The translations under genes and the position numbers were made by a program. The notes below the pieces were generated by a model. It was not told the DNA's origin. It was given only the letters and a program-made list of their open reading frames with translations, and made no database searches. A stretch of 55,944 bases of DNA from Burkholderiales bacterium (GTDB taxonomy: Bacteria > Pseudomonadota > Gammaproteobacteria > Burkholderiales > Usitatibacteraceae). Below are positions 44,062 through 53,663 of the stretch, one piece after another. Position 1 is the first letter of the stretch, and the number at the start of each line of letters is the position of its first letter. The stretch spans positions 1 to 55,944 of the forward strand of contig JANYDB010000031.1 of the NCBI GenBank assembly GCA_025359985.1. The letters run 5' to 3'.

Positions 44062-45642
44062 ATGCCGCATAAAATTCGCCTCACGGATTCATTTCCCCCT
44101 GTGCTGATGTTACTGGCAGCATTGCTGGCAGGCGGCTTGAACGTGTTTGCATTTGCGCCTTTTTACGTCTGGCCGTTGGCACTGGTTTCATTAGCGGTGT
44201 TGTTTGCGTTATGGCAAAGCGCCATCGCTTTAAGACAAGCAATGTTGATCGGTTTTAGCTGGGGCATGGGCTTATTTTTGGCCGGTGCATCATGGCTTTA
44301 TGTGGCGCTGCATGTCTATGGGAATATGCCTGCGCCGCTTGCTGCGCTATGCATATTTTTGTTCTGCTGCTACCTCTCTCTGTATCCTGCGCTGGCCTGC
44401 CTGGTCGCTTATAAATTTCGTAGCAGAGCACGCAGCACGAGCCGGCCCATGCTGGCCTTGTTGCTCATCATGCCAGCTTGTTTTGTCGCCACCGAATATT
44501 TGCGCGGCTGGGTTGTTACTGGCTTCCCGTGGCTGATTACCGGCTACTCGCAAACCCCGGGCGGCTGGCTGGCAGCACCACTCGCAGGTTATGCGCCGAT
44601 CCTGGGCGCATTGGGTATTTCATGGTTGCTTGCGCTCACGGCAGCTGTTTTGGTATTGCTGATCAAAGCGCTGGCCGAGCCGACTGTTTTTGGGGGTCGT
44701 ATTTTTGCGCCGTCAGTCTTGGTGGTGCTTGTTTGGGCGGTGGGTGCAGCACTAGCGCATATTAGCTGGAGTGCACCGTCTGGTCAGCCATTGAGCGTGG
44801 CCCTCGTGCAAGGCAATATAGATCAACAATTAAAATGGCGTGAAGACCAGCGCGCGGCCACGCTGGACAATTATTTTGAGCTGGCTCAAAACGCGACGGC
44901 CAGGCTGATCGTGCTGCCCGAAACCGCGTTGCCGGTTTTCCTGGATGAAATCCCGGCTGATTATCTGGCGGCCTTGAAGCAGCGCGCCGAAAAAAATGGC
45001 GGTGATTTAATCATGGGCGTGCCGATTGCCCAGCGAGGTCACGTCAACGAGGCCGCATACACCTATGTGAATTCCGCTATTTCAATGGGCATTTCACCAC
45101 CACAGCGCTACGATAAGGTTCATCTCGTAGCGTTTGGCGAGTTCATCCCGCCGCTGTTTTCATGGGCTTATAACTGGCTGAATATTCCGCTTGCCGGATT
45201 TACGCCAGGGCCCCAAACCCAAGCACCCATGAGGGTTTCGGGCCATTCTGTGGCGGTCAATATTTGTTACGAAGATACTTTTGGTTATGAAATTGCGCGG
45301 CCACTGCCAGAAGCAGAGCTGCTCATCAATATCGCTAATATGGCGTGGTACGGACATTCGCTGGCCGCTGCGCAACATGTGCAATTTTCACAAATGCGCG
45401 CCTTGGAAACCTCGCGTTGGATGCTGCGCTCTACCAACACCGGGGTGACGGCCGCCATCAACGAGCGCGGTGAAATAGTCAAATCATTGCCCCAATTTGT
45501 ACGCGGCGTGTTAATTGTTGAAGCGATTCCCCGTCAGGGCGCAACCCCGTATGTGCGCTGGCGAGAGGGGCCCGTATTGCTGGGATTGGTGATCGCATTA
45601 TTGGCGTCATGGTGTATGCGCAGGCAAAACGCGACAAAATAG
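44062..45642 (+). CDS. lnt: Apolipoprotein N-acyltransferase
   Basis: 526 residues. Six to eight membrane segments (LLAALLAGGLNVFAFAPFYVWPLALVSLAVLFAL split over several helices) flank a nitrilase-like periplasmic domain with the catalytic triad Glu in VLPETALPVF, Lys in RYDKVHLVAFGEFIP and Cys in VAVNICYEDTFGYE. It adds the third acyl chain to lipoproteins in the inner membrane. It ends near a typical C-terminal helix. In an operon-like position after corC. Confidence 0.96.
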   Translation: MPHKIRLTDSFPPVLMLLAALLAGGLNVFAFAPFYVWPLALVSLAVLFALWQSAIALRQAMLIGFSWGMGLFLAGASWLYVALHVYGNMPAPLAALCIFLFCCYLSLYPALACLVAYKFRSRARSTSRPMLALLLIMPACFVATEYLRGWVVTGFPWLITGYSQTPGGWLAAPLAGYAPILGALGISWLLALTAAVLVLLIKALAEPTVFGGRIFAPSVLVVLVWAVGAALAHISWSAPSGQPLSVALVQGNIDQQLKWREDQRAATLDNYFELAQNATARLIVLPETALPVFLDEIPADYLAALKQRAEKNGGDLIMGVPIAQRGHVNEAAYTYVNSAISMGISPPQRYDKVHLVAFGEFIPPLFSWAYNWLNIPLAGFTPGPQTQAPMRVSGHSVAVNICYEDTFGYEIARPLPEAELLINIANMAWYGHSLAAAQHVQFSQMRALETSRWMLRSTNTGVTAAINERGEIVKSLPQFVRGVLIVEAIPRQGATPYVRWREGPVLLGLVIALLASWCMRRQNATK

Positions 45643-45749
45643 ATTGCGGTTTCCGGGCTCTGCGCATTGCTTTATAAGTTTGCGCCTTTGCTATGCCATC
45701 GCTAACCCCGTAAAATCAGTGTTCGATCTTACTGCGGCAATTCCACTTT

Positions 45750-46679
45750 ATGGCACTTCAGGCTTCACCTACTTTTCAGGAAATCATTCTTCGCCTCCAG
45801 CAGTATTGGAATAATCAAGGTTGTGCACTGCTGCAGCCCTACGATATGGAAGTCGGCGCAGGCACCTCGCATACGGCCACTTTCCTGCGCTCGCTGGGTC
45901 CGGAGCCGTGGCGTGCGGCCTATGTGCAGCCCTCGCGTCGCCCCAAGGATGGTCGCTATGGCGAAAATCCGAATCGCTTGCAGCACTACTATCAATATCA
46001 AGTTGTGCTGAAACCATCGCCACCGAATATTCTGGATCTTTATTTGGGTTCCCTCGAAGCGCTGGGTCTTGACCTTAAACAAAACGATGTGCGCTTCGTG
46101 GAAGATGATTGGGAAAACCCCACGCTCGGCGCATGGGGCCTGGGCTGGGAAGTCTGGCTGAACGGCATGGAGGTCACGCAATTCACCTACTTTCAACAAG
46201 TCGGCGGCATAGAGTGCAAACCCATCACGGGCGAAATTACTTATGGGCTAGAACGGCTCGCGATGTATTTGCAGAACAAAGAAAATGTATATGATCTGGT
46301 GTGGACGAGCTGGCAAGAAAACGGCATTGACCGTCACCTTAGCTACGGCGATGTGTATCACCAAAACGAGGTTGAGCAATCGACTTACAATTTTGAGCAC
46401 TCTAATGTGCCGGTGCTGCTGCAGCACTTTGTCGATTATGAAAGCGAAGCTAAAAAACTCATCGAGTTGCAGCTTGCGTTGCCGGCCTATGAACAAGTGC
46501 TGAAAGCCGCACATACTTTCAATATGCTCGATGCACACGGCGCTATTTCAGTCACGGAACGCGCGGCCTATATTGGCCGCATCCGTAATTTGGCGCGCAG
46601 TGTGGCCCAAAGTTATTTTGAGTCGCGCGAGCGGCTGGGTTTCCCGATGTTGCATGTGCAGAAGCAGATGGCCGCATGA
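45750..46679 (+). CDS. glyQ: Glycyl-tRNA synthetase alpha subunit
   Basis: 309 residues. [64 protein letters not shown] and [10 protein letters not shown] are canonical for the alpha subunit of bacterial tetrameric GlyRS, which forms glycyl-adenylate and holds the class II catalytic core. The stop overlaps the glyS start by 4 nt (ATGA). Confidence 0.98.
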   Translation: MALQASPTFQEIILRLQQYWNNQGCALLQPYDMEVGAGTSHTATFLRSLGPEPWRAAYVQPSRRPKDGRYGENPNRLQHYYQYQVVLKPSPPNILDLYLGSLEALGLDLKQNDVRFVEDDWENPTLGAWGLGWEVWLNGMEVTQFTYFQQVGGIECKPITGEITYGLERLAMYLQNKENVYDLVWTSWQENGIDRHLSYGDVYHQNEVEQSTYNFEHSNVPVLLQHFVDYESEAKKLIELQLALPAYEQVLKAAHTFNMLDAHGAISVTERAAYIGRIRNLARSVAQSYFESRERLGFPMLHVQKQMAA

Positions 46680-48808
46680 GTACTGCTACTTTACTGGTGG
46701 AATTATTCACCGAAGAGCTGCCTCCCAAAGCGCTCAAAAAACTCGGTGAATCGTTTGCAACCGCAATTGCTGACGGCTTGAAAAGCCGCGCCCTTCTTGA
46801 GGATACGTATGTGGCCACCCTGTATGCCACGCCGCGCCGCTTGGCGGTGAGCATTACTGATGTGCGCGCTGTAGCGCCGGATCAGTCGTTCGTTGAAAAG
46901 CTGATGCCGGTCGCGGTGGGTCTGGATAAAAACGGCAACGCAACCCCGGCGTTAATGAAAAAACTTGCCGCTAAATCACTTGCTTCAATCGATGTTTCAA
47001 CGCTTGAACGTGAAAGCGACGGCAAGGCAGATCAGCTGATATATCGCGGCATCGCCAAAGGTCACGCGCTGCATGTCGGTTTGCAGGCGGCACTGGAAGA
47101 AGCCATCGCGAATCTGCCGGTGCCCAAAGTAATGACCTATCAATTGGCGGATGGTCACACCTCGGTACAATTTGTACGTCCTGCACACGGCCTGGTCGCA
47201 CTTTATGGCGCTGAGGTTGTGCCGGTTTCGGTATTGGGTTTGCAGGTGGGTAATGTTACGCATGGCCATCGATTCCAGGGTGCGACCGATATTGCATTAA
47301 CGCATGCCGATGAATACGAAACCCGACTGGAAACAGAAGGGGGCGTGATCGCCAGTTTTGAAAAGCGCCGACGCGAAATCGAACGCTTGTTGTTTGAGCG
47401 TGCTGAAGAGCATGGCGCCACCCTGGGCGAGCGCGAGGATTATCTGGCTTTGCTCGATGAAGTTACGGCATTAGTTGAGCGCCCGAGTGTTTATGCGGGC
47501 AGCTTCGAAGCGGAATTTTTGACCGTGCCAGCGGAGTGCTTGATCCTGACCATGAAGTTGAATCAAAAATACTTTCCGCTGTTTCATGCAGACGGTTCGT
47601 TGTCGAGCCGGTTTTTGATTGTCAGCAATATGCGATTGCATAATCCGCACAATATTATTGAAGGCAATCAGCGCGTGGTGCGTCCGCGTCTGGCGGATGC
47701 GCGGTTCTTTTTTGAAACGGATAAAAGAACCCAGCTTGATGCGCGGGTGCCCAAGCTGGGCGCAGTGGTCTATCACCACAAGCTGGGCAATCAGCTGCAA
47801 CGCATGCAGCGAGTACAAAAGCTAGCCGGGCAAATCGCCATGCTAATCGGTGCCAACCCGGCGCATGCAGAACGTGCAGCGGTTCTGGCCAAGGCGGATT
47901 TGCTCACCGATATGGTGGGTGAATTTCCGGAGCTGCAAGGCACCATGGGCCGCTACTATGCCTTGCACGACGGTGAAGCTGCTGAGGTCGCCGATGCAAT
48001 CGAGCAACAGTACTGGCCCAAAGGTGCCGGTGGCGCACTGCCTGAGCAAGGTGCGTCTATTGCGCTGATGATGGCCGATAAACTGGAAACCCTGGCGGGC
48101 TTGTTTGCAATTGGTCAGGTGCCTACCGGGGACAAAGATCCGTTTGCGTTACGCCGCCACGCGCTCGGCGTACTGCGAGTGTTGGTTGAGATGAAGTTGT
48201 CGGTTGACCTGCCTGACTTGATCAAGGCGGCGTTTGGTGTTTTTGAGGATATTGCCAGCGTCAACAATATTAGTAGCCATGCCCAAGTCGAGCTACAGAC
48301 GTTTATTTACGAGCGTCTACGCGGTTATCTTCGTGAGCAGACCCTCGGTGCGAAAACCTATAATGCGCTCGAAGTCGAGTCGGTACTGGCACAGCGTCCT
48401 GCCAGGCTGGCACAACTGCCCGCACAGCTCGCCGCCGTGCGCGAGTTCATGGCGCTGCCTGAAGCGGCAAGCCTTGCAGCGGCGAACAAGCGCATCGGCA
48501 ACATCCTGAAAAAAGCCGAAGCCACTTTCATTCGCGCCGATGCCGCGCTGCTGGTCGAGCCCGCTGAGCATGCCCTGTTTGCGGCGCTGACTAATACCGG
48601 GGCGGCTTTTAATGCGGCTTTCGCGGCGCAAAATTTCACCGCAGCCTTGCAGTCACTCGCACCGTTACGGGTACCCGTTGATGCATTTTTTGAAGGCGTC
48701 ATGGTGAATGCAGAAGATGTGAACCTGCGCCATAATCGTTTGGCGTTGTTAAATGATTTGCATGTGATGATGAATAAAGTTGCAGACCTTTCCAAACTGG
48801 CCGCCTAG
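46676..48808 (+). CDS. glyS: Glycyl-tRNA synthetase beta subunit
   Basis: 710 residues. N-terminal [43 protein letters not shown] (HD-like and body domains) and the C-terminal anticodon-binding region with [18 protein letters not shown]. It provides tRNA binding to the alpha2-beta2 enzyme. Translationally coupled to glyQ. Confidence 0.98.
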   Translation: MSTATLLVELFTEELPPKALKKLGESFATAIADGLKSRALLEDTYVATLYATPRRLAVSITDVRAVAPDQSFVEKLMPVAVGLDKNGNATPALMKKLAAKSLASIDVSTLERESDGKADQLIYRGIAKGHALHVGLQAALEEAIANLPVPKVMTYQLADGHTSVQFVRPAHGLVALYGAEVVPVSVLGLQVGNVTHGHRFQGATDIALTHADEYETRLETEGGVIASFEKRRREIERLLFERAEEHGATLGEREDYLALLDEVTALVERPSVYAGSFEAEFLTVPAECLILTMKLNQKYFPLFHADGSLSSRFLIVSNMRLHNPHNIIEGNQRVVRPRLADARFFFETDKRTQLDARVPKLGAVVYHHKLGNQLQRMQRVQKLAGQIAMLIGANPAHAERAAVLAKADLLTDMVGEFPELQGTMGRYYALHDGEAAEVADAIEQQYWPKGAGGALPEQGASIALMMADKLETLAGLFAIGQVPTGDKDPFALRRHALGVLRVLVEMKLSVDLPDLIKAAFGVFEDIASVNNISSHAQVELQTFIYERLRGYLREQTLGAKTYNALEVESVLAQRPARLAQLPAQLAAVREFMALPEAASLAAANKRIGNILKKAEATFIRADAALLVEPAEHALFAALTNTGAAFNAAFAAQNFTAALQSLAPLRVPVDAFFEGVMVNAEDVNLRHNRLALLNDLHVMMNKVADLSKLAA

Positions 48809-48817
48809 AATATTGTT

Positions 48818-49396
48818 ATGTCATCTACTTCAAAACCGCCACTCAAGCTGATCATTCTGGATCGTGACGGCGTCATTAATGTTGACTCGGCGCTGTTCAT
48901 CAAAACGCCGGATGAGTGGCGACCCATCCCCGGATCCATCGAGGCGATTGCGCGTCTGAACCAGAATGGCTATCGCGTGGTCGTGGCCACCAATCAGTCT
49001 GGTGTGGGCCGTGGCCTGTTTGATATGGCGACGCTGAATGCGATCAACGACAAGATGATGGAGCTCACGTTCCGTCAAGGCGGGCGTATTGATGCGATCT
49101 TTTTTTGCCCCTGCACGGCCGAGCAAAAATGTCGTTGCCGTAAACCCGATACGGGCATGTTCGAAGATATTGCGTCGCGCTTTCATGTTGGCCTAAAAGG
49201 TGTGCCCACCGTTGGTGATTCACTGCGTGATCTGGAAGCGGGTGCCAAAGTCGGTTGCGCGCCGATTTTAGTGTTGACCGGTAAAGGCACAAAAACCCAG
49301 GCTAAAGGAGATTTACCCAAGGGCACCAAAGTATTTGCTGATCTGGCTGAAGCCGTGAAGCACCTTGTTGCCCAGCCTTTGCGAGCCACTTCATGA
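48818..49396 (+). CDS. gmhB: D-glycero-beta-D-manno-heptose-1,7-bisphosphate 7-phosphatase
   Basis: 192 residues. A HAD phosphatase with DRDGVIN (15-21), TNQSGVGRG, the zinc-binding FFCPCTAEQKCRCRKPD cluster and GDSLRDLEAGAKVGC. It dephosphorylates heptose-1,7-bisphosphate in ADP-heptose synthesis for LPS inner core. The stop overlaps the plsC start by 4 nt. The glyS-gmhB-plsC order is common in betaproteobacteria. Confidence 0.95.
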   Translation: MSSTSKPPLKLIILDRDGVINVDSALFIKTPDEWRPIPGSIEAIARLNQNGYRVVVATNQSGVGRGLFDMATLNAINDKMMELTFRQGGRIDAIFFCPCTAEQKCRCRKPDTGMFEDIASRFHVGLKGVPTVGDSLRDLEAGAKVGCAPILVLTGKGTKTQAKGDLPKGTKVFADLAEAVKHLVAQPLRATS

Positions 49397-50109
49397 TTGT
49401 GCTGCGCTCGGTTTTATTTGCGGTACTGGCATCGCTGGTGACGGTTATCTATGGTTTTGCAGTCATCCCGGGTGCGCTGATCTCGCATAAATTGGGCTAT
49501 GCCTGCGCCCGCTCATGGGGGCGGCAAATTGTCGGCCTCGCCAAACATGTGTGCGGCATTCATTATGAAGTGCGTGGCCTGGAGACGCTGCCGACGACAC
49601 CGTGTATCGTCATGGCCAAACATCAATCGGCGTGGGAAACGGTAAGCATGTTAATGCACCTGCCGCAAGCATCGTGGATCATCAAGCGTGAGCTGGTGTT
49701 TGTGCCGGTGGTGGGCTGGGCGCTGGCGTCACTGAAATCGATTGCGATTGATCGTAAAAGCGGCAAAGCCGCACGTGATCAAATTTTGGAGCAGGGCGGC
49801 CAATTTTTGGCCGAAGGCCAGTGGATCAATATTTTTCCGGAAGGCACGCGTATCGCGCCTGGCAAAAAAGGCCGTTACGGAATTGGCGGCGCATGGCTAG
49901 CGGCGCACACCGGTACGCCGATTGTGCCGATTGCGCATAACGCGGGTGAACTGTGGCGGCGCAATGCGTTTTTAAAATATCCCGGCACCATCACCATGAG
50001 CATTGGCCCGGCGATTCAAACTAAAGGTAAAGACGCAGTAGTGGTCATCAAACAGGTTGAAGAGTGGATCGAAAATGAAATGGCCCGGCTTCCTCCTACC
50101 GCTCGTTGA
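49393..50109 (+). CDS. plsC: 1-acyl-sn-glycerol-3-phosphate acyltransferase
   Basis: 238 residues. An N-terminal membrane segment (LFAVLASLVTVIYGFAVIPG), the acyltransferase block I KHQSAWET, block III IFPEGTRIAPGKKGRYGIGG and block IV PIVPIAHNAGELW. It makes phosphatidic acid from lysophosphatidic acid at the inner membrane. Block I is HX4E (His77 to Glu82) instead of the textbook HX4D. The 3' end overlaps the following metallopeptidase gene by 35 nt. Confidence 0.95.
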   Translation: MIVLRSVLFAVLASLVTVIYGFAVIPGALISHKLGYACARSWGRQIVGLAKHVCGIHYEVRGLETLPTTPCIVMAKHQSAWETVSMLMHLPQASWIIKRELVFVPVVGWALASLKSIAIDRKSGKAARDQILEQGGQFLAEGQWINIFPEGTRIAPGKKGRYGIGGAWLAAHTGTPIVPIAHNAGELWRRNAFLKYPGTITMSIGPAIQTKGKDAVVVIKQVEEWIENEMARLPPTAR

Positions 50110-50989
50110 TCTGGCGGGCTCGGTGATTTCGCCGCCGCCCGGCTCGGAAGACGCGGCTCATCAAAATTTCCGTGGGCTATCGTCCCGGGCGCCTGGTACG
50201 TCCCGGCAACCCACGAATACGCCGCGCACAAGGCTATCCTCAGCCGAGCAGACCGATGAGCGCTCCATCGCGCTTGACGGCAAGCGCATTGACTATAAGT
50301 TGGTGCGTCGCCGCGGACGACGCGGTGTGGGTTTGAAAGTCGACGGCACCGGCATGACGGTGGCGGCCTCACTGACCACATCGATTAGCGCGATCGAAGA
50401 CATGATCGGCAAGAACGGTGGGTGGGTATTGAAAAAACTGGGCGAATGGTCGCACCGCAAAATTACCCCGCAGCGTTGGCAAACCGGGGCGACTATTTTC
50501 TATCTGGGCGAGCCGTTAACGTTGATGATTGATGCGGGTGCCAGCAAAGTTAAAGTCGAGCAGGCGGAATTACAAATCCAAACTCATTTATTTGTGCAGG
50601 TTAAAGCTGCGCTGCATGATCCTGCCGCCATCGCTGAGCAGGCTGAAGTGGCGGTGGTGGCGTGGCTCAAAAAACAGGCGCTGCCATATTTGGCGCAGCG
50701 CACGTTTTTTTATTCAAAGCTGCATAATTTGACGCCGCCACGGGTTTTTTTGTCGAGCGCCAATAACCGTTGGGGCAGCTGTAATTCACGTCGTGAAATC
50801 CGTTTTTCATGGCGGCTGATGAAAGCCCGGCCCGCCCTGATTGATTATGTGGTCTGTCACGAGCTCGCACATTTGCGGCAGATGAATCACTCAGCCGCGT
50901 TCTGGCACGAGGTCGAACGTATGTGCCCGGATTATGTGGCACTCAAACAGGAGCTGGATCAAAACGATCATCGCTTTCGTGCGTTCTAG
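50075..50989 (+). CDS. YgjP/SprT-like (DUF45) zinc metallopeptidase
   Basis: 304 residues. The C-terminal domain has the metal-binding VVCHELAHLRQMNHSAAFWHEVE helix (HExxH plus a later His) and SSANNRWGSCNSRREIRFSWRL, the YgjP/M48-related DUF45 signature. The first 70 residues or so are Pro/Ser/Arg-rich and not conserved, so the true start is uncertain; ATG 50075 lies inside plsC, and the frame is open from 50057. Function of YgjP-type proteins is poorly known. Confidence 0.82.
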   Translation: MKWPGFLLPLVDLAGSVISPPPGSEDAAHQNFRGLSSRAPGTSRQPTNTPRTRLSSAEQTDERSIALDGKRIDYKLVRRRGRRGVGLKVDGTGMTVAASLTTSISAIEDMIGKNGGWVLKKLGEWSHRKITPQRWQTGATIFYLGEPLTLMIDAGASKVKVEQAELQIQTHLFVQVKAALHDPAAIAEQAEVAVVAWLKKQALPYLAQRTFFYSKLHNLTPPRVFLSSANNRWGSCNSRREIRFSWRLMKARPALIDYVVCHELAHLRQMNHSAAFWHEVERMCPDYVALKQELDQNDHRFRAF

Positions 50990-51031
50990 CTTGTCTGCAG
51001 ATCTATCATCAATCTTGATTAAGGAAACAAT

Positions 51032-51463
51032 ATGCGTCTTCTTCACACCATGCTGCGCGTAGGTGATCTGGAAAAATCCCTCGCCTTCTATACCGACGTA
51101 CTCGGCATGCAGCTATTACGCCGCCGCGATTATCCGGATGGAAAATTCACGCTCGCTTTTTTGGGCTACGGCGATGAAGATGCAAACGCGGTTATTGAGC
51201 TCACCCATAATTGGGAAACCAAAAGCTACGACATCGGTACCGGCTACGGCCACATTGCAGTCGGCGTGCCGGATATTTACGCGGCCTGTGCCCAAGTAAA
51301 AGCCAAAGGAGGTAACGTAACCCGCGAGCCTGGGCCGATGAAATTTGGTGGCAGCCAAATTGCCTTCATCGAAGATCCGGATGGCTATAAAGTTGAATTT
51401 ATTCAAACTGAATCCGGACCCGTTAAATCGCCGTCGGCGAATCATGCGGCGGCTGAAAAATAA
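51032..51463 (+). CDS. gloA: Lactoylglutathione lyase (glyoxalase I)
   Basis: 143 residues. Metal ligands are visible at the family positions: His5 (LLHTMLRV), Glu56 (VIELTHNW), His74 (GYGHIAVGV) and Glu122 (YKVEFIQ). It converts the methylglyoxal-glutathione hemithioacetal to S-lactoylglutathione. The spacing is that of the short, nickel-type bacterial enzymes. AAGGAAAC precedes the ATG. A short Pro/Ala tail ends the protein. Confidence 0.97.
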   Translation: MRLLHTMLRVGDLEKSLAFYTDVLGMQLLRRRDYPDGKFTLAFLGYGDEDANAVIELTHNWETKSYDIGTGYGHIAVGVPDIYAACAQVKAKGGNVTREPGPMKFGGSQIAFIEDPDGYKVEFIQTESGPVKSPSANHAAAEK

Positions 51464-51501
51464 TATTCGCACTTTGATCCCGCTCGATTCCCAAGGACGC
51501 C

Positions 51502-52539
51502 ATGCAAACCCCAACTGAAGCGGTACCCAAGATCAAGCTAACTCCTAGCGGAATCGTGCGTTATCTTGACCAGCATGTGGTGGGACAAGACGACGCCAAG
51601 AAAATATTGGCGGTAGTGGTTTATGCACATTATAAAAAACTGCTGAAATCCCAAGATAGCGGTATCGAGATTGCCAAGAGTAATGTGCTGCTGATTGGCC
51701 CCACCGGTACTGGCAAAACTCTCATGTGCGAGACGCTGGCGCGTGCACTCAAGGTGCCGTTCGTGACCGCTGATGCCACCTCGCTGGCGCAGACAAAATA
51801 TGTGAATGAAGAAATCGATGCCGTCTTGTTGCGGCTGCTGGATAAGGCCGGTGGCAGCATGACCAAGGCGCAAAACGGGATTGTGTTCATCGATGAAATC
51901 GATAAATTAAAAGCGGGCAATGGCGCCGCCAACTCAACCTCTGGTGAAGCGGTGCAACATGCGTTGCTGAAAATCATGGAAGGCTCGCTGGTGAATTTGG
52001 GTAACGGTCAGGCCATTGATACCGCCAACATTTTGTTTATTTGTGGCGGCGCATTTGTCGGCCTCGAACACATCATGGCAAAGACCCACGCGTTTGGATT
52101 TGTCTCGATCAACGACAGCAATAATCAAAAAATTCTCAATCGATTAAATTCCCGGGTGAAGCCAACCGACCTGATTGAATTCGGGCTGATCCCGGAATTC
52201 ACCGGACGTCTGCCGATCATCGCCAATATGTTGGCGCTCTCCAAAGAAATGCTCGTCAAGATTATGACCGAGCCGAAAAACTGCATCTACAATCAGTTCC
52301 GCGAAATCATGAAAAATGAAGGTGTGGAGCTAACTATTGATCCGCGGGTGTTTGAAGAAATTTCCGAACTGGCGATTGAATACAAGGTTGGCGCGCGCAG
52401 CCTGCGCGGTATTTTTGAAGAAATGATTACACCCGTGCTGTATGTCGTGCCAGACCAGCCCGATATTCGTCAGGTAATGATCCGCTCCCTGTTTGAAGAT
52501 GCCGAGATGGTGAGAGATGCATCCCCGGTTCAAATCTAG
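51502..52539 (+). CDS. ClpX-like AAA+ ATPase lacking the zinc-binding domain
   Basis: 345 residues. The ClpX AAA+ core is clear: LDQHVVGQDDAKKILAVVVY, Walker A GPTGTGKT (66-73), Walker B GIVFIDEID (126-134), FICGGAFVGLE, LIEFGLIPEFTGRLP and sensor 2 GARSLRG. Missing or altered compared with E. coli ClpX (424 residues): the N-terminal C4 zinc domain, the GYVG pore-1 loop (KYVN here), the RKH loop (the segment after EGSLVNLG is about ten residues shorter) and the glycine-rich IGF ClpP-docking loop (AFGFVSIND here). It probably unfolds different substrates, or acts without ClpP. No clpP is adjacent. Confidence 0.88.
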   Translation: MQTPTEAVPKIKLTPSGIVRYLDQHVVGQDDAKKILAVVVYAHYKKLLKSQDSGIEIAKSNVLLIGPTGTGKTLMCETLARALKVPFVTADATSLAQTKYVNEEIDAVLLRLLDKAGGSMTKAQNGIVFIDEIDKLKAGNGAANSTSGEAVQHALLKIMEGSLVNLGNGQAIDTANILFICGGAFVGLEHIMAKTHAFGFVSINDSNNQKILNRLNSRVKPTDLIEFGLIPEFTGRLPIIANMLALSKEMLVKIMTEPKNCIYNQFREIMKNEGVELTIDPRVFEEISELAIEYKVGARSLRGIFEEMITPVLYVVPDQPDIRQVMIRSLFEDAEMVRDASPVQI

Positions 52540-52714
52540 CGTGAAGGCCACTGCCCAATGTTAAAAATTAACCTGCCCGTCCCTATTGCCGTTTGGGACG
52601 AAAGTGCCTGAAAAGCCTCGCCACGCTTGGAGTTTAATTTTATTTTTAACCACAATATAAATGCCATGGCTTATTAGTTACCCCTATTAATCTAAATTTC
52701 ACTGGAGTCGCCGC

Positions 52715-53620
52715 ATGAGCACAGATGATGTCAAAGCCTATCTTTTAGGCCTGCAAAATAATATCGTCGCCAAGCTCGAAGCCATCGACGGCGGCCGCTT
52801 TTTGCATGATGAATGGCAGCGCGATGAAGGCGGCGGCGGCATCTCCCGCATCATCGAAGGCGGCAAAGTATTTGAACGTGCGGGCGTATTGTTTTCACAT
52901 GTGCTGGGTAAACAACTGCCGCCAACTGCCGCCGCAAATCGGCCCGAGATCGCCGGCCGGCCGTGGGAAGCGATGGGCGTATCACTGGTGCTGCATCCGC
53001 AAAATCCTTATGCGCCCACTGTGCACATGAACGTGCGCCACTTTATCGCACGCTCATCGCTGGATGCTGAGCACGACGCTTTCTGGTTCGGTGGCGGCAT
53101 GGATCTCACGCCCTATTATGGTTTTGAAGAAGACTGCACACATTTTCATCACACCAATAAAGAAGCGCTCGATCCCTTCGGCGCAGATTACTATCCGCAC
53201 TTCAAAAAATGGTGCGACGAGTATTTTTATCTCAAGCACCGTAAGGAGCCGCGCGGTGTCGGCGGCGTATTTTTCGATGATTTTCACGAGCCCGGTTTTG
53301 AACAATCATTTGCCATGAAGCGCGCCGTGGGCGATGCGTTTCTTGACGCTTACGTACCGATTCTGGAACGCCGTCGCAACACGCCATTCGGCCCGCGTGA
53401 ACGCGATTGGCAGCTCTACCGCCGTGGTCGCTACGCCGAATTCAATTTGGTTTGGGATCGCGGCACCCACTTCGGTTTGCAGTCCGGTGGCCGCACCGAA
53501 TCGATCTTAGCCTCGATGCCACCGCTCGCCACCTGGCGATATAACTATCAGCCCGCAGCAGGCTCGCGTGAGGCGGAGTTAGGTCAGAAATATTTGCAGG
53601 CGCGGGATTGGGTTTTGTAA
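52715..53620 (+). CDS. hemF: Oxygen-dependent coproporphyrinogen III oxidase
   Basis: 301 residues. [63 protein letters not shown] and the C-terminal [32 protein letters not shown] are diagnostic. It decarboxylates coproporphyrinogen III to protoporphyrinogen IX with O2, indicating aerobic haem synthesis. The upstream 175 bp contains a CGTCCC/GGGACG hairpin of unclear role. Confidence 0.98.
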   Translation: MSTDDVKAYLLGLQNNIVAKLEAIDGGRFLHDEWQRDEGGGGISRIIEGGKVFERAGVLFSHVLGKQLPPTAAANRPEIAGRPWEAMGVSLVLHPQNPYAPTVHMNVRHFIARSSLDAEHDAFWFGGGMDLTPYYGFEEDCTHFHHTNKEALDPFGADYYPHFKKWCDEYFYLKHRKEPRGVGGVFFDDFHEPGFEQSFAMKRAVGDAFLDAYVPILERRRNTPFGPRERDWQLYRRGRYAEFNLVWDRGTHFGLQSGGRTESILASMPPLATWRYNYQPAAGSREAELGQKYLQARDWVL

Positions 53621-53663
53621 GAAAGCCCCGTTTGAATAAATTATTGGTGAGGTTAACAAGCAG

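Noticed and set aside
52578-52600. CGTCCC/GGGACG hairpin before hemF as a terminator
   Set aside because: Only 6 bp with an 11-nt loop and no T-run after it on either strand.
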